64,000 nucleotides of DNA from Emydura subglobosa (taxonomy: Eukaryota; Chordata; Testudines; Chelidae): contig ML679969.1 of assembly GCA_007922225.1 (NCBI GenBank), positions 19,548,932-19,612,931 on the forward strand, read 5' to 3'. Numbering within the stretch: the first letter of the stretch is position 1; each line of letters opens with the position of its first letter. Of this stretch, positions 11,481-22,502 are shown in pieces. The notes below the pieces were generated by a model that saw nothing but the letters and a program-made list of their open reading frames with translations, did not search any database and was not told the DNA's origin. A program made the position numbers and the translations under genes.

Positions 11481-11905
11481 AGGAGCATATGACTTAGGAG
11501 GAGAGGCTGAGGGAACTGGGCTTATTTAGTCTGCAGAAGAGAAGAGTGAGGGGGAATTTTGATAGCAGCCTTCAACTACTTTGAAGGGGGTTCCAGGGAG
11601 GATGGAGCTAGGCTATTCTCAGTGGTGGCAGATGACAGAACAAGGAGCAATGGTCTCAAGTTGCAGTGGAGGAGTGGTGAAAAAAGTTTTTTACTAGGAG
11701 GGTGGTGAAGCACTGGAATGGATTACCTAAGGAAGTGGTGGAATCTCCGTCCTTAGAGGTTTTTAGGGCCCAGCTTGACAAAGCCCTGGCTGGGATGGTT
11801 TAGTTGGGGTTGGTCCTGCTGTGAGCAGAGGATTGGACTAGCTGACCTCCTGAGGCCCCTTCATCCCTAATCTTCTTGATTCTAGGATTATCTGATTCCT
11901 GTAGT

Positions 11906-12930
11906 TTAAGAACAGAAGATGACTAAACACATGCGGCTTCATGCTTTCCACTCCTCTGGAGAGGTAGAGATAGCCAAGTTCCCTAGACCTCTGCATGTTC
12001 GGATGTGATCAGAGATCTAATGACTGTTGTGGATGTGTGCTTCACTCAGACTGCCACTCTGCCGTATTTCCGTCTCTTGGTGATTCTGAAACTATTCTAG
12101 CCTTTTTCCTGGCCAAGAACTGAGGAACTAGCCCTCTGTGGTCTGGCCCAGAGAAGGGGCATCTCCACACAAAAGAACTGCCTTCGGTTCGGTTCATAGA
12201 AATATCCCATAGGCTGAAGAGAAATTGATGTTTACAGAACATAAAGGAAATGGGATTTATAGACTAGGCCTCACTCCCATAGGCCCATTGCCTTATAGTG
12301 GGTGATGGACAAAGAATGTGGATCCTGCCCCAGTGACGAAGATCACTTTGTTGAAGTCAGTGGGCTCAATTCTCTGCTGCACTCAGGTTACAGTCCCACC
12401 ACTCTCTGCCTGCTCTGACGTGGGGGATGCCCTATCCCAGTCTATCTACACACACAATTGCTCCCAGGGACCCTCTGCCCTCACAGTGCCCCAACTCACA
12501 GCGGGGATAGTGGGTAGGAGCACGCTTAACCCACTGGGGAATCCTCCACAGCCAGGAAATCCCCTCTAGGGGAGACAGAGCCAAATTCCAATTTCTCTGC
12601 ACCACTCCGCAGACGGGGACAGAGAATCTGGCCTAGAGAGGGGTGAGGCAGAGGGCATGGCCTGGTTTGAATAGGAGAGGGTAGCTTGCTGGGGGGTAGC
12701 TTGCTGGGGGGTTGGAGCAATTGAGAGCCCATCTTGTGGGAGGGAGGGCTGGTGGGGAACAATGAACATGGGAGGCCCGTGTGTTCCCCAGCCCTTTCTG
12801 TTAATGGATTGAAAAGGGAAGAGGCTTTACGGGCCATCCGCACCTCCCCTGTGTATTTGTTTTTTACTGGTTTACCCGGCTCTACTAATGAATAGCTCAG
12901 CCTGAGAGAGCTTTAATTATTAAGAGACTC
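11906..12930. other. No gene recognised
   Basis: Ordinary mixed sequence between the first CR1 and the Harbinger element. A short tandem duplication of a GTAGCTTGCTGGGGG phrase is visible at about 12680-12710. Short frames on both strands have no recognisable similarity. Confidence 0.5.
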
Positions 12931-12933
12931 TGA

Positions 12934-12960
12934 GGCTATGTCTACACTACAGCACTAATG
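12934..12960 (+). repeat. Harbinger left terminal inverted repeat
   Basis: GGCTATGTCTACACTAC at the left border pairs with the right border at 16876-16892. It is preceded by the TGA target duplication. Confidence 0.85.
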
Positions 12961-13267
12961 TGCATCAGCTTAATGCGTATTTTAGAAAGCGCTTTACAGA
13001 AAGCGCTGCAGACTGTCCACACTACGGTGCTTGATCCGCTTTATTGCGTCCACACTGGAAAACCGTACTTGTAATTAGAGAGCAGTGCAATGTGGGAAGC
13101 TATCCCACAGTGCAACTAACCATAGAGGCTGTTGTGACGAGTGTCATCGTCCCAGGATGCAGTGCTGCTTCCCCCACTATCTTCTCCCCACCCCCAAGCA
13201 AACAGGAAAAGGATTTTCGTGCCATTTTTTCATTCCCCCCACCCACGATCGCCATTGCTGCAGAGAC

Positions 13268-14527
13268 ATGGAGACAGACGAGTTGTGTGCTGTGATTCTG
13301 AGCATGACAAATACAACCCGGCTTATCCTGGATTACTTTCTCAGTGAAGCAGTAAGTGAAAGTATGTTTATCACCACTGCCACTCTGCGTGCCCTGATAC
13401 AGGCAATAGATACTAATAATGACCGATTGCTGCAGGCTATCACGTTTCATCTGCAGTCAGTGGACCGCAGGTTCTGGTGCAGAGAAACCAGCACAGACTG
13501 GTGGGACCGCATTGTTATGCAGCTGTGGGATGATGATCAGTGACTGCAAAACTTTCGTATGCGGAAGGCAACTTTCCTTGGACTGTGTTCACAGCTGGCA
13601 CCATCCCTGAAGCGCATGAACACTCACTTGAGACAAGCTATAACGGTGGAGAAGAGAGTAGCCATCGCTCTCTGGAAGCTGGCAACCCCTGACTGTTACC
13701 GCTCTGTTGGGAATCAATTTGGAGTTGGTAAATCTACAGTGGGAGCTGCTGTGGTTCAAGTGTGCAGTGCCATCAATAGACTTTTGCTAAAAAGGCTTGT
13801 GACTTTGGGAAACGTGCAGGACATAGTGGAGGGGTTTACTGCGATGGGGTTCCCAAACTGCGGTGGGGCCATTGATGGGACTCACATCCACATCTTGGCA
13901 CCTGCACACCTGGCAACAGAGTACATTAACCGCAAGGGGTACTTTTCCATGGTCCTTCAGGGGCTTGTGGATCACAGGGGTCGTTTTACAGACATCTATG
14001 TGGGGTGGCCTGGGAAGGTGCATGACGCTCGTGTACTTCGTAACTCAGGGCTGTTCTCTAAGCTACAGGTGGGCACTTTCTTCCCTGACCAAAAAATTGA
14101 CATTGGGGGTGTGGAAATGCCCATAGTGATCCTGGGGGATCCTGCTTACCCCTTGCTTCCTTGGCTAATGAAGCCCTACACCGGTCACCTTGACAGTGAC
14201 AAGGAGTGTTTTAATAAGAGGTTAAGCAGCAGCAGAATGGTTGTAGAATGTGCCTTTGGGCGTTTAAAAGGTAGATGGAGGAGTCTCCTCACTAGGCTGG
14301 ATATGAGTGAGAAGAACCTCCCTTTTGTGATATCTGCTTGCTGTGTTCTTCATAATGTGTGTGAAGCTAAGGGGGAAAGGTTCCCCCAGGGTTGGGATGT
14401 GGAAGCAGAAAGACTGGCTGCCAATTATGAGCAGCCACCTGCCAGCAGTACGCGTAGAGCTAATCGAATAGCGATTAGCATTAGGGAAGCTTTGAAAACC
14501 AGGTTCTGCAATAAGATACAGAACTGA
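13268..14527 (+). pseudogene. Harbinger transposase (HARBI1-like DDE), one premature TGA
   Basis: Cuts and joins the transposon DNA. Reading from the ATG at 13268 (M-E-T-D-E-L), the frame is open to TAG-free sequence through D-D-D-Q, then TGA at 13541-13543, and continues in the same frame to the natural stop at 14525-14527, about 420 codons in all. Relatives usually have tryptophan at this place, so the TGA is likely a TGG-to-TGA change. A helix-turn-helix-like block (Y-R-S-V-G-N-Q-F-G-V-G-K-S-T-V) lies near 13700. The DDE_Tnp_4 catalytic set is visible: G-A-I-D-G-T-H-I near 13867, G-D-P-A-Y-P-L near 14135 and V-V-E-C-A-F-G-R-L-K-G-R-W-R near 14240. An ATG at 13559 just after the stop leaves a 322-residue open frame that still holds all three acidic residues but lacks about 97 N-terminal residues. 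The frame is also open upstream to 13085. HARBI1 is the domesticated cousin of this family; here the terminal repeats show a transposon, not the host gene. Confidence 0.9.
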
Positions 14528-14673
14528 TTTATTTTCATGTATGTTCTTTGGCTTGGATGTCCCCCTCACCCAACCTCCCCCCCGCCCTTTGATAGCTGTG
14601 CCCGGCTAATGGCACCAGAATCTGTAAGTTTGTTATTAAACACCATTTTGAAATACAGGAAAACTTTATTTCT
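14528..14673. other. Gap between convergent Harbinger genes, with poly(A) signal
   Basis: The transposase gene (plus) and the Myb-like gene (minus) end here tail to tail. An ATTAAA-type word sits near 14633-14638 on plus, and TTTATT near 14665 gives AATAAA on minus, so both transcripts could be polyadenylated within this strip. Confidence 0.5.
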
Positions 14674-16558
14674 TTACAGCCAAGTAATGGGAAAGGGGGA
14701 GGGAGGATTTCCTGCTCTATCTCCAGGGGTTGGGTGTGAGCTCGCTGGGGTGGAGGACAGCTGGGGCTGCATCCTGAGGAGTCGAGCATGAGACCTTGTG
14801 GTTGCAGGAGAGGTGGAGGGCACCACAACAGTGATTTCTGGAGCATTCTGGAGTGTCTGCAGCGGCACCGTGCCCTGCCTCCGATCGTGACGATCCACAA
14901 GATGCCAGAGCACATCCAACTGCTCCCTCAGGACTTTCAGAACCTCTTCTGAGGTGCTGCGCACAATCGCCTGAGTTTCTCTATGACTATCTATAGCACT
15001 GCGGATAGTCTGGCTCATGCTCTGTCTCCATGTTCGTTGCTCTGTCTCTGCTGATGTTGCTACGCTCATGAGTTCAGAAAACATATCTTCTCTGTTTTTT
15101 CTTTTTTTTCTCCTAATCAGACTTAGTCTATCAGCTGCATTTCTTAAGGGTCGGTCCACTGCATAAATGTCTACAGAATGAAATAGAAAAAACAGGGTAC
15201 ACATATTTAGAATACTGAGTACAGCCACAGAAATGTAACAGTTTGAAAAAGGAGTGTATGGAACATAGTTTCAAAAAGTTGCATTCAAATCATCTTGCAA
15301 CAAATGTAACATCACATCATTTGCTAGATACAAATTAAATATATTGCCAATTACACAAAGTTGTTTATGAAACAATGTATCTGCCCTCCCCCCAGCACTC
15401 ATAGCTCCACTGTGGGGAGAAGGAAAGGGAAGCTATGCAGTCCCATACCTGGCAGTTAAGAATTTGGAAAACAATGAACTAGCTAGTGGTGGTGTTGATG
15501 CAAATTACCTGCAGGGGGGGGGAGGGGGAATCCTCACATGGCTGTTCGCAAGAAGAATTCCTCTTGGGTGTGGCCAGCTGAAAGCGGGTAGGGCATGCCT
15601 GGGATGGCTGTGCATTGGAGCCACATGTGTAATGAGTCTGTTAGGGCTCAACAAAGAAATGTTTCTTGGGAGGGGGCCAGGGAGGGGGCCCAAAGCCTAG
15701 TCCCAGCAGGAGGGTAAGGTAGAGGTAACAGAACAACCAGTGATGAAGTATGTGTCACCATTGAACTAATAAACCCTTACAGCCGTTTGTAAAAAAATGT
15801 ATAACATTGTTAATTCCTCAGTGAACTTTGCAAGGAAAAAGCCTGGCAGCCCCCTGCCCTTCCCCCCCTGCCTCATGGCTCCACAGTGGGGAGAAGAAAA
15901 GGGAAGATTTGCAGTCCCATCCCTGGCAGCCCCCTGCCCTTCCCCCCTCCCCCGCCTTGTGGCTCCGCGGTGAGAAGAAGCAAAGGGAAGCTATGCAATG
16001 CTAATAGGAAAGAAAACTCACCAGATGTGCCTTCCATGGGATCATTTGTGCTGTCCTGTGTGCTGGTGGACTGCTTGGGGATCAAGATTAACTCCTGTGA
16101 TTCTGGGAGAAGGGACACTCCGTTCTCATGCTCCCTGCTTTCCAAAATTTCATCCTCCAAGTTTTCATCCTCATTACTCATGGACTCAGAAGCTGCGGAG
16201 GTATCAATGCTCTGTGGGGGCATAGTGGTGGGATCGCCCCCAAGAATAGCATGCACCTCATCATAGAACTTGCATGTTTTGGGAGAGGACCCAGAGCGCC
16301 TGTTTGCTTCCCTGGCTTTCTGATAAGCAGTCTCAGTTCCTTGATCTTGACTCTGCATTGATAAGCATCCCTTTGGTGTCCTTTCTCCAGCATGCCCTGG
16401 GATATCTTCCCATAAATGTCCAGATTCCTTTTGCTGGAGCGTAGCTGGGACAGGACTGTCTCCTCACCCCACAGCCCGATCAGGTCCAAAACTTCTGGTC
16501 TGCTCCATGCTGGAGCACGTTTGGGCTTTCCTTTAGCCATGCTGAAAACAGTAGCCAT
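14674..16558 (-). pseudogene. Harbinger-encoded Myb/SANT-like protein, two exons, one frameshift
   Basis: The accessory DNA-binding protein of Harbinger elements; in studied relatives it brings the transposase to the nucleus and to the transposon ends. Exon 1 runs 16558 to 16022. It has a trihelix/Myb-like block with W-S-R-P-E-V-L-D-L-I-G-L-W-G near 16490 and Y-Q-C-R-V-K-I-K-E-L-R near 16350, then K-T-C-K-F-Y-D-E-V-H-A-I-L-G-G-D-P near 16270, then an acidic tail. The Myb half and acidic half are in different frames; a missing base near 16328-16332 explains it. The donor reads G/GTGAGT at 16021-16016 (minus). The acceptor is a pyrimidine tract ending in TAG at 15171. Exon 2 (15170-14674) has a basic R-R-K-K-R-K-N-R-E-D-M-F block and a helical region, and stops at 14674-14676. 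The splice phase joins cleanly. Confidence 0.85.
15171..16021 (-). other. Predicted intron in the Harbinger Myb-like gene
   Basis: The minus strand has GTGAGT at the 5' end (16021 down to 16016) and TTTCTATTTCATTCTGTAG at the 3' end (closing at 15171). Length is 851 bases. Joining the exons keeps the reading frame through a split GAC codon. The intron contains C-rich tracts and two near copies of a TGGCAGCCCCCTGCCCTTCC phrase at about 15846 and 15927. Confidence 0.7.
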
Positions 16559-16679
16559 GCTGAGAGGAATGGGAAAGCTCTCTCCACGCTGGCAATGAAA
16601 TCAACAATCAAATCTTCCCGGGGCTGCTTTGGGGGCGGGTACTGAAATGGGGCATGATGGGATACACTCCGGAGGCCAA

Positions 16680-16693
16680 TTAATGCGCATTAA
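16680..16693. promoter_or_regulatory. Subterminal palindrome, candidate transposase/Myb binding site
   Basis: TTAATGCGCATTAA is a perfect 14-bp palindrome. Near copies sit at 16795-16809 (one change), at about 16839-16851, and, more degraded, near the left end at about 12970. Repeated subterminal palindromes are where Harbinger Myb-like proteins are known to bind; binding here is inference. Confidence 0.55.
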
Positions 16694-16875
16694 GTCAGAT
16701 TGGTCCACACTTGCACTACTGTGCAGTAGCTAATGCGCTTCAGGTGCTAATCCTCTTGGCAGAGGTGGTCTTATTGCTGCGCATCAAAGTGTTCCTTAAT
16801 ACGCATTAACAACGTGCTAGTGTGGACGCAGTTATTATAAATGCGCATTAAGGGACTTTAATGCACAGTAAGCCG

Positions 16876-16892
16876 CCAGTGTAGACCAGGCC
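16876..16892 (-). repeat. Harbinger right terminal inverted repeat
   Basis: GTGTAGACCAGGCC at the right border is the imperfect inverse of the left end, followed by the TGA duplication at 16893-16895. Confidence 0.85.
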
Positions 16893-16895
16893 TGA

Positions 16896-18485
16896 GATGC
16901 CTCCGCAAAGCTGATATTGTTTCTCTCTCCCCTCCTCTGCCTCATCTCTCTTCTTCCCCTCTCTTCCTCATGTTTATCTTAGAATAACAGACCTGGGCTG
17001 GGAACGGACTGGCTGTTCCAATTCACACAGTCCTTTTTGGAATCACTCTCTGTTCACTGTCTGCCCTTCCATGGCCTGTTCCTGAGCCCGCTCCAGCCTT
17101 CCCCGGCTGTACAGTGCTGAGGGACCCATTCCCCAGCCCAGACATTTGTCTGACAATCAGCCAGACATTGGTTTGACAACCTTTCGGATTAAAAGGGAAA
17201 CAATTTTTCTAATAATTCTCACCCTAACCCCATCTGGATCGAAGGAGCATCCCAGCCTGGGCCCCTGGGCAGGAGGAGATCTTGATGAGCTGACTTGGGT
17301 GCTGTGATGCTTTTGGGGAAAAGTCGGGAGGAGCTTATTTAAAAACGTATCATCTGGATTTAATAAAAAGAAGGGAAAAAGAGATGCTCAGGGAGATGGC
17401 AAAATCGTGGCACAGATCCTGCAACTGCCAGCCCAGTTAGGTTCAGAAACTAAAACTAACAGTGTGGTTTTAATTTTGTTCCAGGAGTTCCTGTGATGAT
17501 GATGATGTCAGGTCTGGAGAGCCAAGAGCCACCCTTTCCAGATCAGCAGCTCCTGGTCCCTTCCCTGCACCCTGTTCTTAACTCCTCTACACTTATGGGT
17601 TTGGCTCTGTTATATATGGACGCATTTCTCTGCAAATGCATCTGTGCCAAAAGCAGCTGAAGTGCGTCTCTGACAGTGCCAACTGCTGGCGACGGGGGCA
17701 GGTGTGATGTCCTTGGAAGATCCTCCTCCAGGTTCTTGAGCAGGCCTTGGGAACAACCGAAGAAGAGATTGGACTCCTGAGAATCTATACCAGGTCTTCT
17801 GCTCAGCCCAGAGCAGGCTGGGCCGGACTTTGGGAGTCAGGTTAGCACTGTGTGGATAGCCATGCGTGCAGGCAGGGTCAGCGAAATGATGGTTCCAGAG
17901 GCCAGTGCCATGTCCTCCAAATCAGCATGGTACATCCTGGATGTGTGAGTTGCTGGGTGCTCACTTTTCTTAAGTTGGCACCCAAAAACTCAAGCAACCA
18001 AAATCAGCGTCCATGTCAGTAAGTGCAGGTCTAGGGCTTTGGTTTCAGGACTCCCTGGGACAAAGCAGGCACGTGCAGGAGAAGCAGGTTCTTTCTCCCA
18101 GCTGTCAAGCGGGTACCCCCTGAAAACTGGACCCACCCCTTCCCTCAGCTTTTGGCTGATCCACTGGAATTGTTTCCTCAGGAAAGGTCTCTGTCCAGCC
18201 TGTGCTGCTGTCAGCATTCAGTGCTACCTCCTCTGAGAGACTGCTCAGGGGGAAATGCATCCTCTCAACATTGATCTGTTGCAATGGAAAGTAGGACTCA
18301 TCTCACTGAAAAGGGATAAATGGAAAGATTAATGACACCGGGACATCGTGTAAACCTCTTCCCAATCTGCTTTCACAAATAACTGAGCAAGCATGGAAGG
18401 AACCTCTCTGTTTCAATGAGAAACAGTCCAAGACCCTCTCATCATATTAATTATGAAGCAGGGTAAGAGAAGAGTAATTAAATCT
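16896..18485. other. No gene recognised
   Basis: Unique-looking mixed sequence with no long frame, no repeat family I can name and no splice-bounded exon I would defend. It may be plain intergenic DNA. Confidence 0.5.
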
Positions 18486-18690
18486 CATGCTTCAGGGCAT
18501 CAGCTGATCATCACAGGAGTCAGGAAGGAATCAACTCCAGGTGCAGGATTGCCCTGCTGGCCAGGTGAATTGTGGGTTTGTTGTTTGTTTCTTTTTGTCT
18601 TCCTCTGAATTATCAGATCATGGCCAGTGCAGCAGGAAGGGTACAGGACTTGATGGGCCAGTAGGCATGTCTGATATGGCAATGGATCAG
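18486..18690 (+). repeat. CR1/L3-type LINE 3' end fragment
   Basis: The order TTCAGGGCATCAGCTGATCA, AGTCAGGAAGGAAT, then TTTTTGTCTTCCTCTGAATTA, TACAGGACTTGATGGGCCAG and TCTGATATGGCAATGG matches the 3' UTR wording of an old CR1/L3 subfamily. No protein frame is included. Confidence 0.6.
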
Positions 18691-19390
18691 CAAGGCTGAC
18701 TTTCTGAGTTAGTCTGGCAAATCCTGGCACAGAATTCACTTGATATAGAGAGAGTGAGGCCTCCTCATCACAGCTTATCAGTGAAACTCTTCTTGTCCTT
18801 GTTAAACCAATATCACAGCAGCATGCAGCCTGCTTCCAGCCTCAAGCATTAGGCCCTTCCTACTCTGGACACCAATTTCAGCAAGATGGCCATCAGCTCC
18901 AGGAACCTGCTGCTTTCAATTAATAGCTTGTTTTTTCAATCTGTTTAGAAGCTCACACATGGCATATGATCAGATCAAGGCACTGAGAGCACATGTCAAA
19001 ATATGCTTTTAATTTGGATGTCATTGAAATTAGGATTCAGTCAGGGCCATATCATCTGCTAGTTAAATTCAAATAAATTAATGGAGACACATTCACAGGG
19101 GGCTAACTCATCTGTAAGACAAGCCCCAGGTGTGAAACTAGACAAGTGTGTTTTCAATAAGCGATGTGTGTTGAACCCACAGAGCTGGATTTACAGCTTT
19201 GTGGAAGATATGCAATAATCACACTGCAGTGGGGGCAACGAGGGACCAGGTCTCACAATGGAGTGACAAGAATTCTATTTTGTGAAAAATGTTGAGGTTT
19301 TGAAATTCACTTTCATTCCAATGGGGAATGAAAATGAGACCTTTGAAATTTTTCACCAAAAAACACACGTGAGGGAACAACTTGCCCCAT
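18691..19390. other. No gene recognised
   Basis: Mixed, slightly AT-rich sequence. No named repeat and no coding frame seen. Confidence 0.5.
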
Positions 19391-19394
19391 TATA

Positions 19395-19700
19395 GCATTT
19401 AGCCTGGTGGCTGGGGTGCACTCCTGAGAGGCAGGAAACCCAGTTCAAGTCGCTGCTCTGCCTAATTCAGAGGAGTGACTTTCCCACGTGCTACATGAGT
19501 GCCTGAGCCACCTGGCCATGAGCTAATCTCTCCTCCAGGGAGCATGTGTGCAACTCTCTAGCCCCTCGTGAGGGCACTCTCCCGGGATGTAAAAACCCAC
19601 TGTCCAGCTACTGCTCTATGTCAGCCATTGGAGAGACTTGCACCTGGGTCTCCCCCATCCCTCGTTGATTGCCGTAGCCATGGGGCTACTGGCTGTTTGA
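19395..19700 (+). repeat. tRNA-derived SINE-like unit
   Basis: TAGCCTGGTGGCTGGGGTGC near 19399 has A-box shape, and CCCAGTTCAAGTCG at about 19439 has B-box shape, about 40 bases apart as in tRNA-derived SINEs. A second, inverted tRNA-like part (CACCTGGGTCTCCCCCATCC, then GCCATGGGGCTACTGGCT) follows near 19640-19695. The same forward-plus-inverted design appears at 32690-32840. Confidence 0.6.
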
Positions 19701-20085
19701 GGGTAGGTTAGCCTTACTCACCAGCAGCTCCACCCTGGATGTGCGACACCTTCCCCACAAATGTTTAGCTGAATCCAATACGTTTCCATGCAAAGTTTCA
19801 CTTTTAACAAAGCATCGTTTTCTGACAAAAAACATTTTTTTGAAAAATTTCCAGCCAGCTCCTCCTGCGAGACATGGATTCCTGGCAAGATCGAAGGGAG
19901 CAAGCATGCCTCCCCTGCATCAGCACGTCCTGCAATGGGCTGAGATCCGCCGGGGTAATAGAGCAGAGACAGAAAGTAAATCACCAGCTGAGCCTTGAGG
20001 CCCTGAGTTTCAAAGATACCAAGCACTTTCAGTGGCCTAAGCCACGGAAAAGGTGAGCAGCTGCATCCTGTACCAGCTGGAGCCT
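19701..20085. other. No gene recognised
   Basis: Sequence between the SINE-like unit and the second CR1. Overlapping short frames on both strands at 19686-20056 have no recognisable similarity. Confidence 0.45.
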
Positions 20086-20089
20086 GTGC

Positions 20090-21520
20090 ATTATCTTCCA
20101 GATTCCAGAGGGTTGGAAGAGGGCAAATCTAGTGCCAATCTATACAAAGGGGGAAAAGGGCAACCCAGGGAATTACAGACCAGTCAGCTTAACTTCAGTA
20201 TCCAGAAAGATAATGGAGCAAATAATTAAGCAATCAATTTGCAAATGCCTAGAAGATAAGGTGATAAGTAACATTCAGCATGGATTTGTCAAGAACAAAT
20301 TGAATCAAACTGATCTAATAGCTTTCTTTGACAGGGTAACAAGCCTAGTGGATGGGAGGATGCAGTAGATGTGGAATATCTTGGCTTTAGAAAGACTTTT
20401 GATACTGCCTTGCATTGTCTTCTCATAAACAAACTAGGGAAATATTAGATGGAGTTACTATAAGGTGGATCCATAACTGGTTGGAAAACTGTTCCCAGAG
20501 AGTAGTTTAATAGTTCGCAGTCAAGCGTGAAGGGTGTGTTGAGTGGGGTTCTGCAGGGATCAGTTCTGGGTCTGGTTCTGTTCAATATCTTCATCAATGA
20601 TTTAGATAATGGCACAGAGAGTACACTTATAAAGTTTGCAGATGATACCAAGCTGGGAGGGGTTGCAAGTACGTTGGAGGCTAGGATGAAAATTCAAAAT
20701 GATCTGGATAAACCGGAGAAATGGTCTGAAGTAAATAGGACAAAATTTAATAAGGACAAATGCAAAGTACTCCACTTAGGAAGGAACAATCAATAGCACA
20801 AATACAAAATGGGAAATGACTGCCTAGGAAGGAGTACTGCAGAAAGGAATCTGGGATCATAGTGGATCACATGCTAAATATGAGTCAACAGTGTAACACT
20901 TGCAAAAAAAGCAAACATCATTCTGGGATGTATTAGCAGGAGTGTTGTAAGCAAGACAGGAGAAGTAATTCTTCTGCTCTACTCTGTGCTGATACAGCCT
21001 CAACTGGAGTATTGTGTCCAGTTCCATTTCAGGAAAGATGTGGACAAGTTGGAGAAAGTCCAGACAAGAGTAAAAAAATCATGAAAGGTCTAGAAAACAT
21101 GACCTATGAGGGAAGATTGAAAAAATGGTGTTTGTTTAGTTTGGAGAAGAAACGACTTGGAGTGGGAGGGGCATGATAACCGTTTTCAAGTACATAAAAG
21201 GTTGTTAGAGGAATGAGGGAGAAAAATTGCTCTCCTTCATTTCTGAAGATAGGACAAAAAGCAATGGGCTTAAATTGCAGCCAAGGCAGTTTAATTTGGA
21301 CATTAGGAAAAACTTCCTAACTGTCAGGGTAATTAAACCATGGAATAAATTGCATAGGGAGGTTGTGGAATCTCTGTCACTGGCGATTGTTAAGAGCAGG
21401 TTGGACAAACACCTGTCAGGGATGGTCTAGATAATGCTTAGTTCTGCCATGAGTTCAGGGGACTGGATTAGACCTCATGAGATCCTTCCAGTCTGACACT
21501 TGCATGATTCTATGATTTAC
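20090..21520 (+). mobile_element. CR1 LINE, copy 2, 5'-truncated
   Basis: Starts within the reverse transcriptase at an I-P-E-G-W-K-x-A-N-type segment and runs to the CR1 3' end. The tail has GGACTGGATTAGACCTCATG, a CAGTCTGACACTTGCATGATT block and a final TCTATGATT at about 21517. It diverges clearly from copy 1 in both protein and 3' UTR, so it belongs to a different CR1 subfamily. Multiple stops are present. Confidence 0.88.
20105..21430 (+). pseudogene. CR1 ORF2 reverse transcriptase, broken
   Basis: Conserved blocks in order: P-I-Y-T-K-G-E-K-G-N-P-G-N-Y-R-P-V-S near 20135, K-I-M-E-Q-I near 20210, I-Q-H-G-F-V near 20275, a V-L-Q-G-S-V-L-G-L-V-L-F-N-I-F-I-N-D block near 20545 and the catalytic F-A-D-D-T-K-L-G-G near 20640. 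The C-terminal region (21227-21430) includes N-G-L-K-L-Q-P and P-W-N-K-L-H-R-E-V-V-E-S. Frame breaks lie at about 20366, 20400-20520 and 20795. Both catalytic aspartates survive, but the frame is split, so it is inactive. Confidence 0.85.
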
Positions 21521-22502
21521 ATTTGGCTTCCAATACAGTGAATGACATTGGTCAAAGCTGGAGGTGATGAATGCATTGATCGCTGTGGGCAGATCCTTGT
21601 CTGGGGGGGAGGGATGAAATTTCCTGGCTATAGGGGAAGGAAGGCATTTTGGAAACTGATGATGCCTGATCATCTAAGCTCCCACTGATGTCAGTGAAAA
21701 CCAAGATCCAGGATGTGTGAGTTGCAGACTAATCAAAAGGTTGGGAGGAATGTTTGGTTCCCCCTTGGCAGCTCCTTAGGGGGGAGGTGGGCAATCTCCC
21801 TCAACAAGCAACTCCTCAGCAAGGTCAGCACAGGGTGACCTGGGGGAGGGACATCTGTGTCCTGCGGGAACCTGGAGACACCCCTCAAATCACTGTTTAT
21901 CACTTACTCTTGGTTTTGCCAGCTGATCTAATAAGTTCTTTGGTACCAGGAGTGTCTAAAGCACCAGGCTCATCCATGGGGCAAGATGACCTAAGAGAAG
22001 CAGCTCAGCATCTGTGTTGGTGCTTCTATTTGTCAGGAAAGTTCTCTGCTGTCTCAGGGAGCTGTGTGTGGGGCCAACATACCATGACATACAGTCTCCC
22101 TGGAGTATTTCCATTTTCCATGCGCTGAAGTGCCATGAGGAGACCAGATCTTGCATTATGATCCAAGAGGACTGTTCTGTGAATACAAAATTTCAGACTG
22201 CAGACCCGGGAGGACCCCTTTGCATCAGCATGAAATTATTTAAATTTAAGTCAATTCCAACAATATTCTTCTTCCAATAGGCACATGCCCCTGGCTTCTG
22301 TCAGTGCTGTATGTCTCAGGCAGTGTCCTATATACACATTGCTCTGGGTCTGTAACCAGGAGCCATCCTGTCCTCTGGAAAGTGATGAAAACTGAAATGG
22401 GAAGTTCCCCTTTACCATGGGAATCCTTTTGTGTTACCTGCTGTTTATGGCACCATCGATGGAACTGATGTTCCCACTTAAGCCCATCAGCTCAGTCCCT
22501 CC
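21521..22502. other. No gene recognised
   Basis: Mixed sequence between CR1 copy 2 and the family-B LTR. Short frames only, no recognisable family, no SINE boxes noted. Confidence 0.5.

Larger units (their letters stand above)
9505..11905 (+). mobile_element. CR1 LINE, copy 1, 5'-truncated
   Basis: CR1 is the dominant bird and reptile LINE. This copy begins inside ORF2 (late endonuclease), runs through the reverse transcriptase and ends with the CR1 3' UTR. The 3' signature includes GGTTGGTCCTGCTGTGAGCA and a GACTAGCTGACCTCCTGAGG block, ending near 11900 with ATTCT-type short repeats. Multiple stops and frameshifts make it inactive. The 5' truncation is usual for CR1. No clear target duplication was identified. 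Confidence 0.88.
12934..16892. mobile_element. Complete PIF/Harbinger DNA transposon (about 3.96 kb)
   Basis: The left end reads GGCTATGTCTACAC at 12934 and the right end reads GTGTAGACCAGGCC to 16892, an imperfect inverted pair. Both sides are flanked by TGA (12931-12933 and 16893-16895), a 3-bp target duplication of the length Harbinger elements make. Inside are two convergent genes, as in autonomous animal Harbingers: a DDE transposase on plus and a Myb/SANT-like protein on minus. Palindromic TTAATGCGCATTAA-type words lie near both ends. Each gene shows only a single obvious disabling change, so this looks like a fairly young copy. Confidence 0.93.

Noticed and set aside
13559..14527. Domesticated host HARBI1 gene
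   Set aside because: Terminal inverted repeats, the TGA target duplication and the convergent Myb-like gene show a transposon copy, and the frame has a premature stop.
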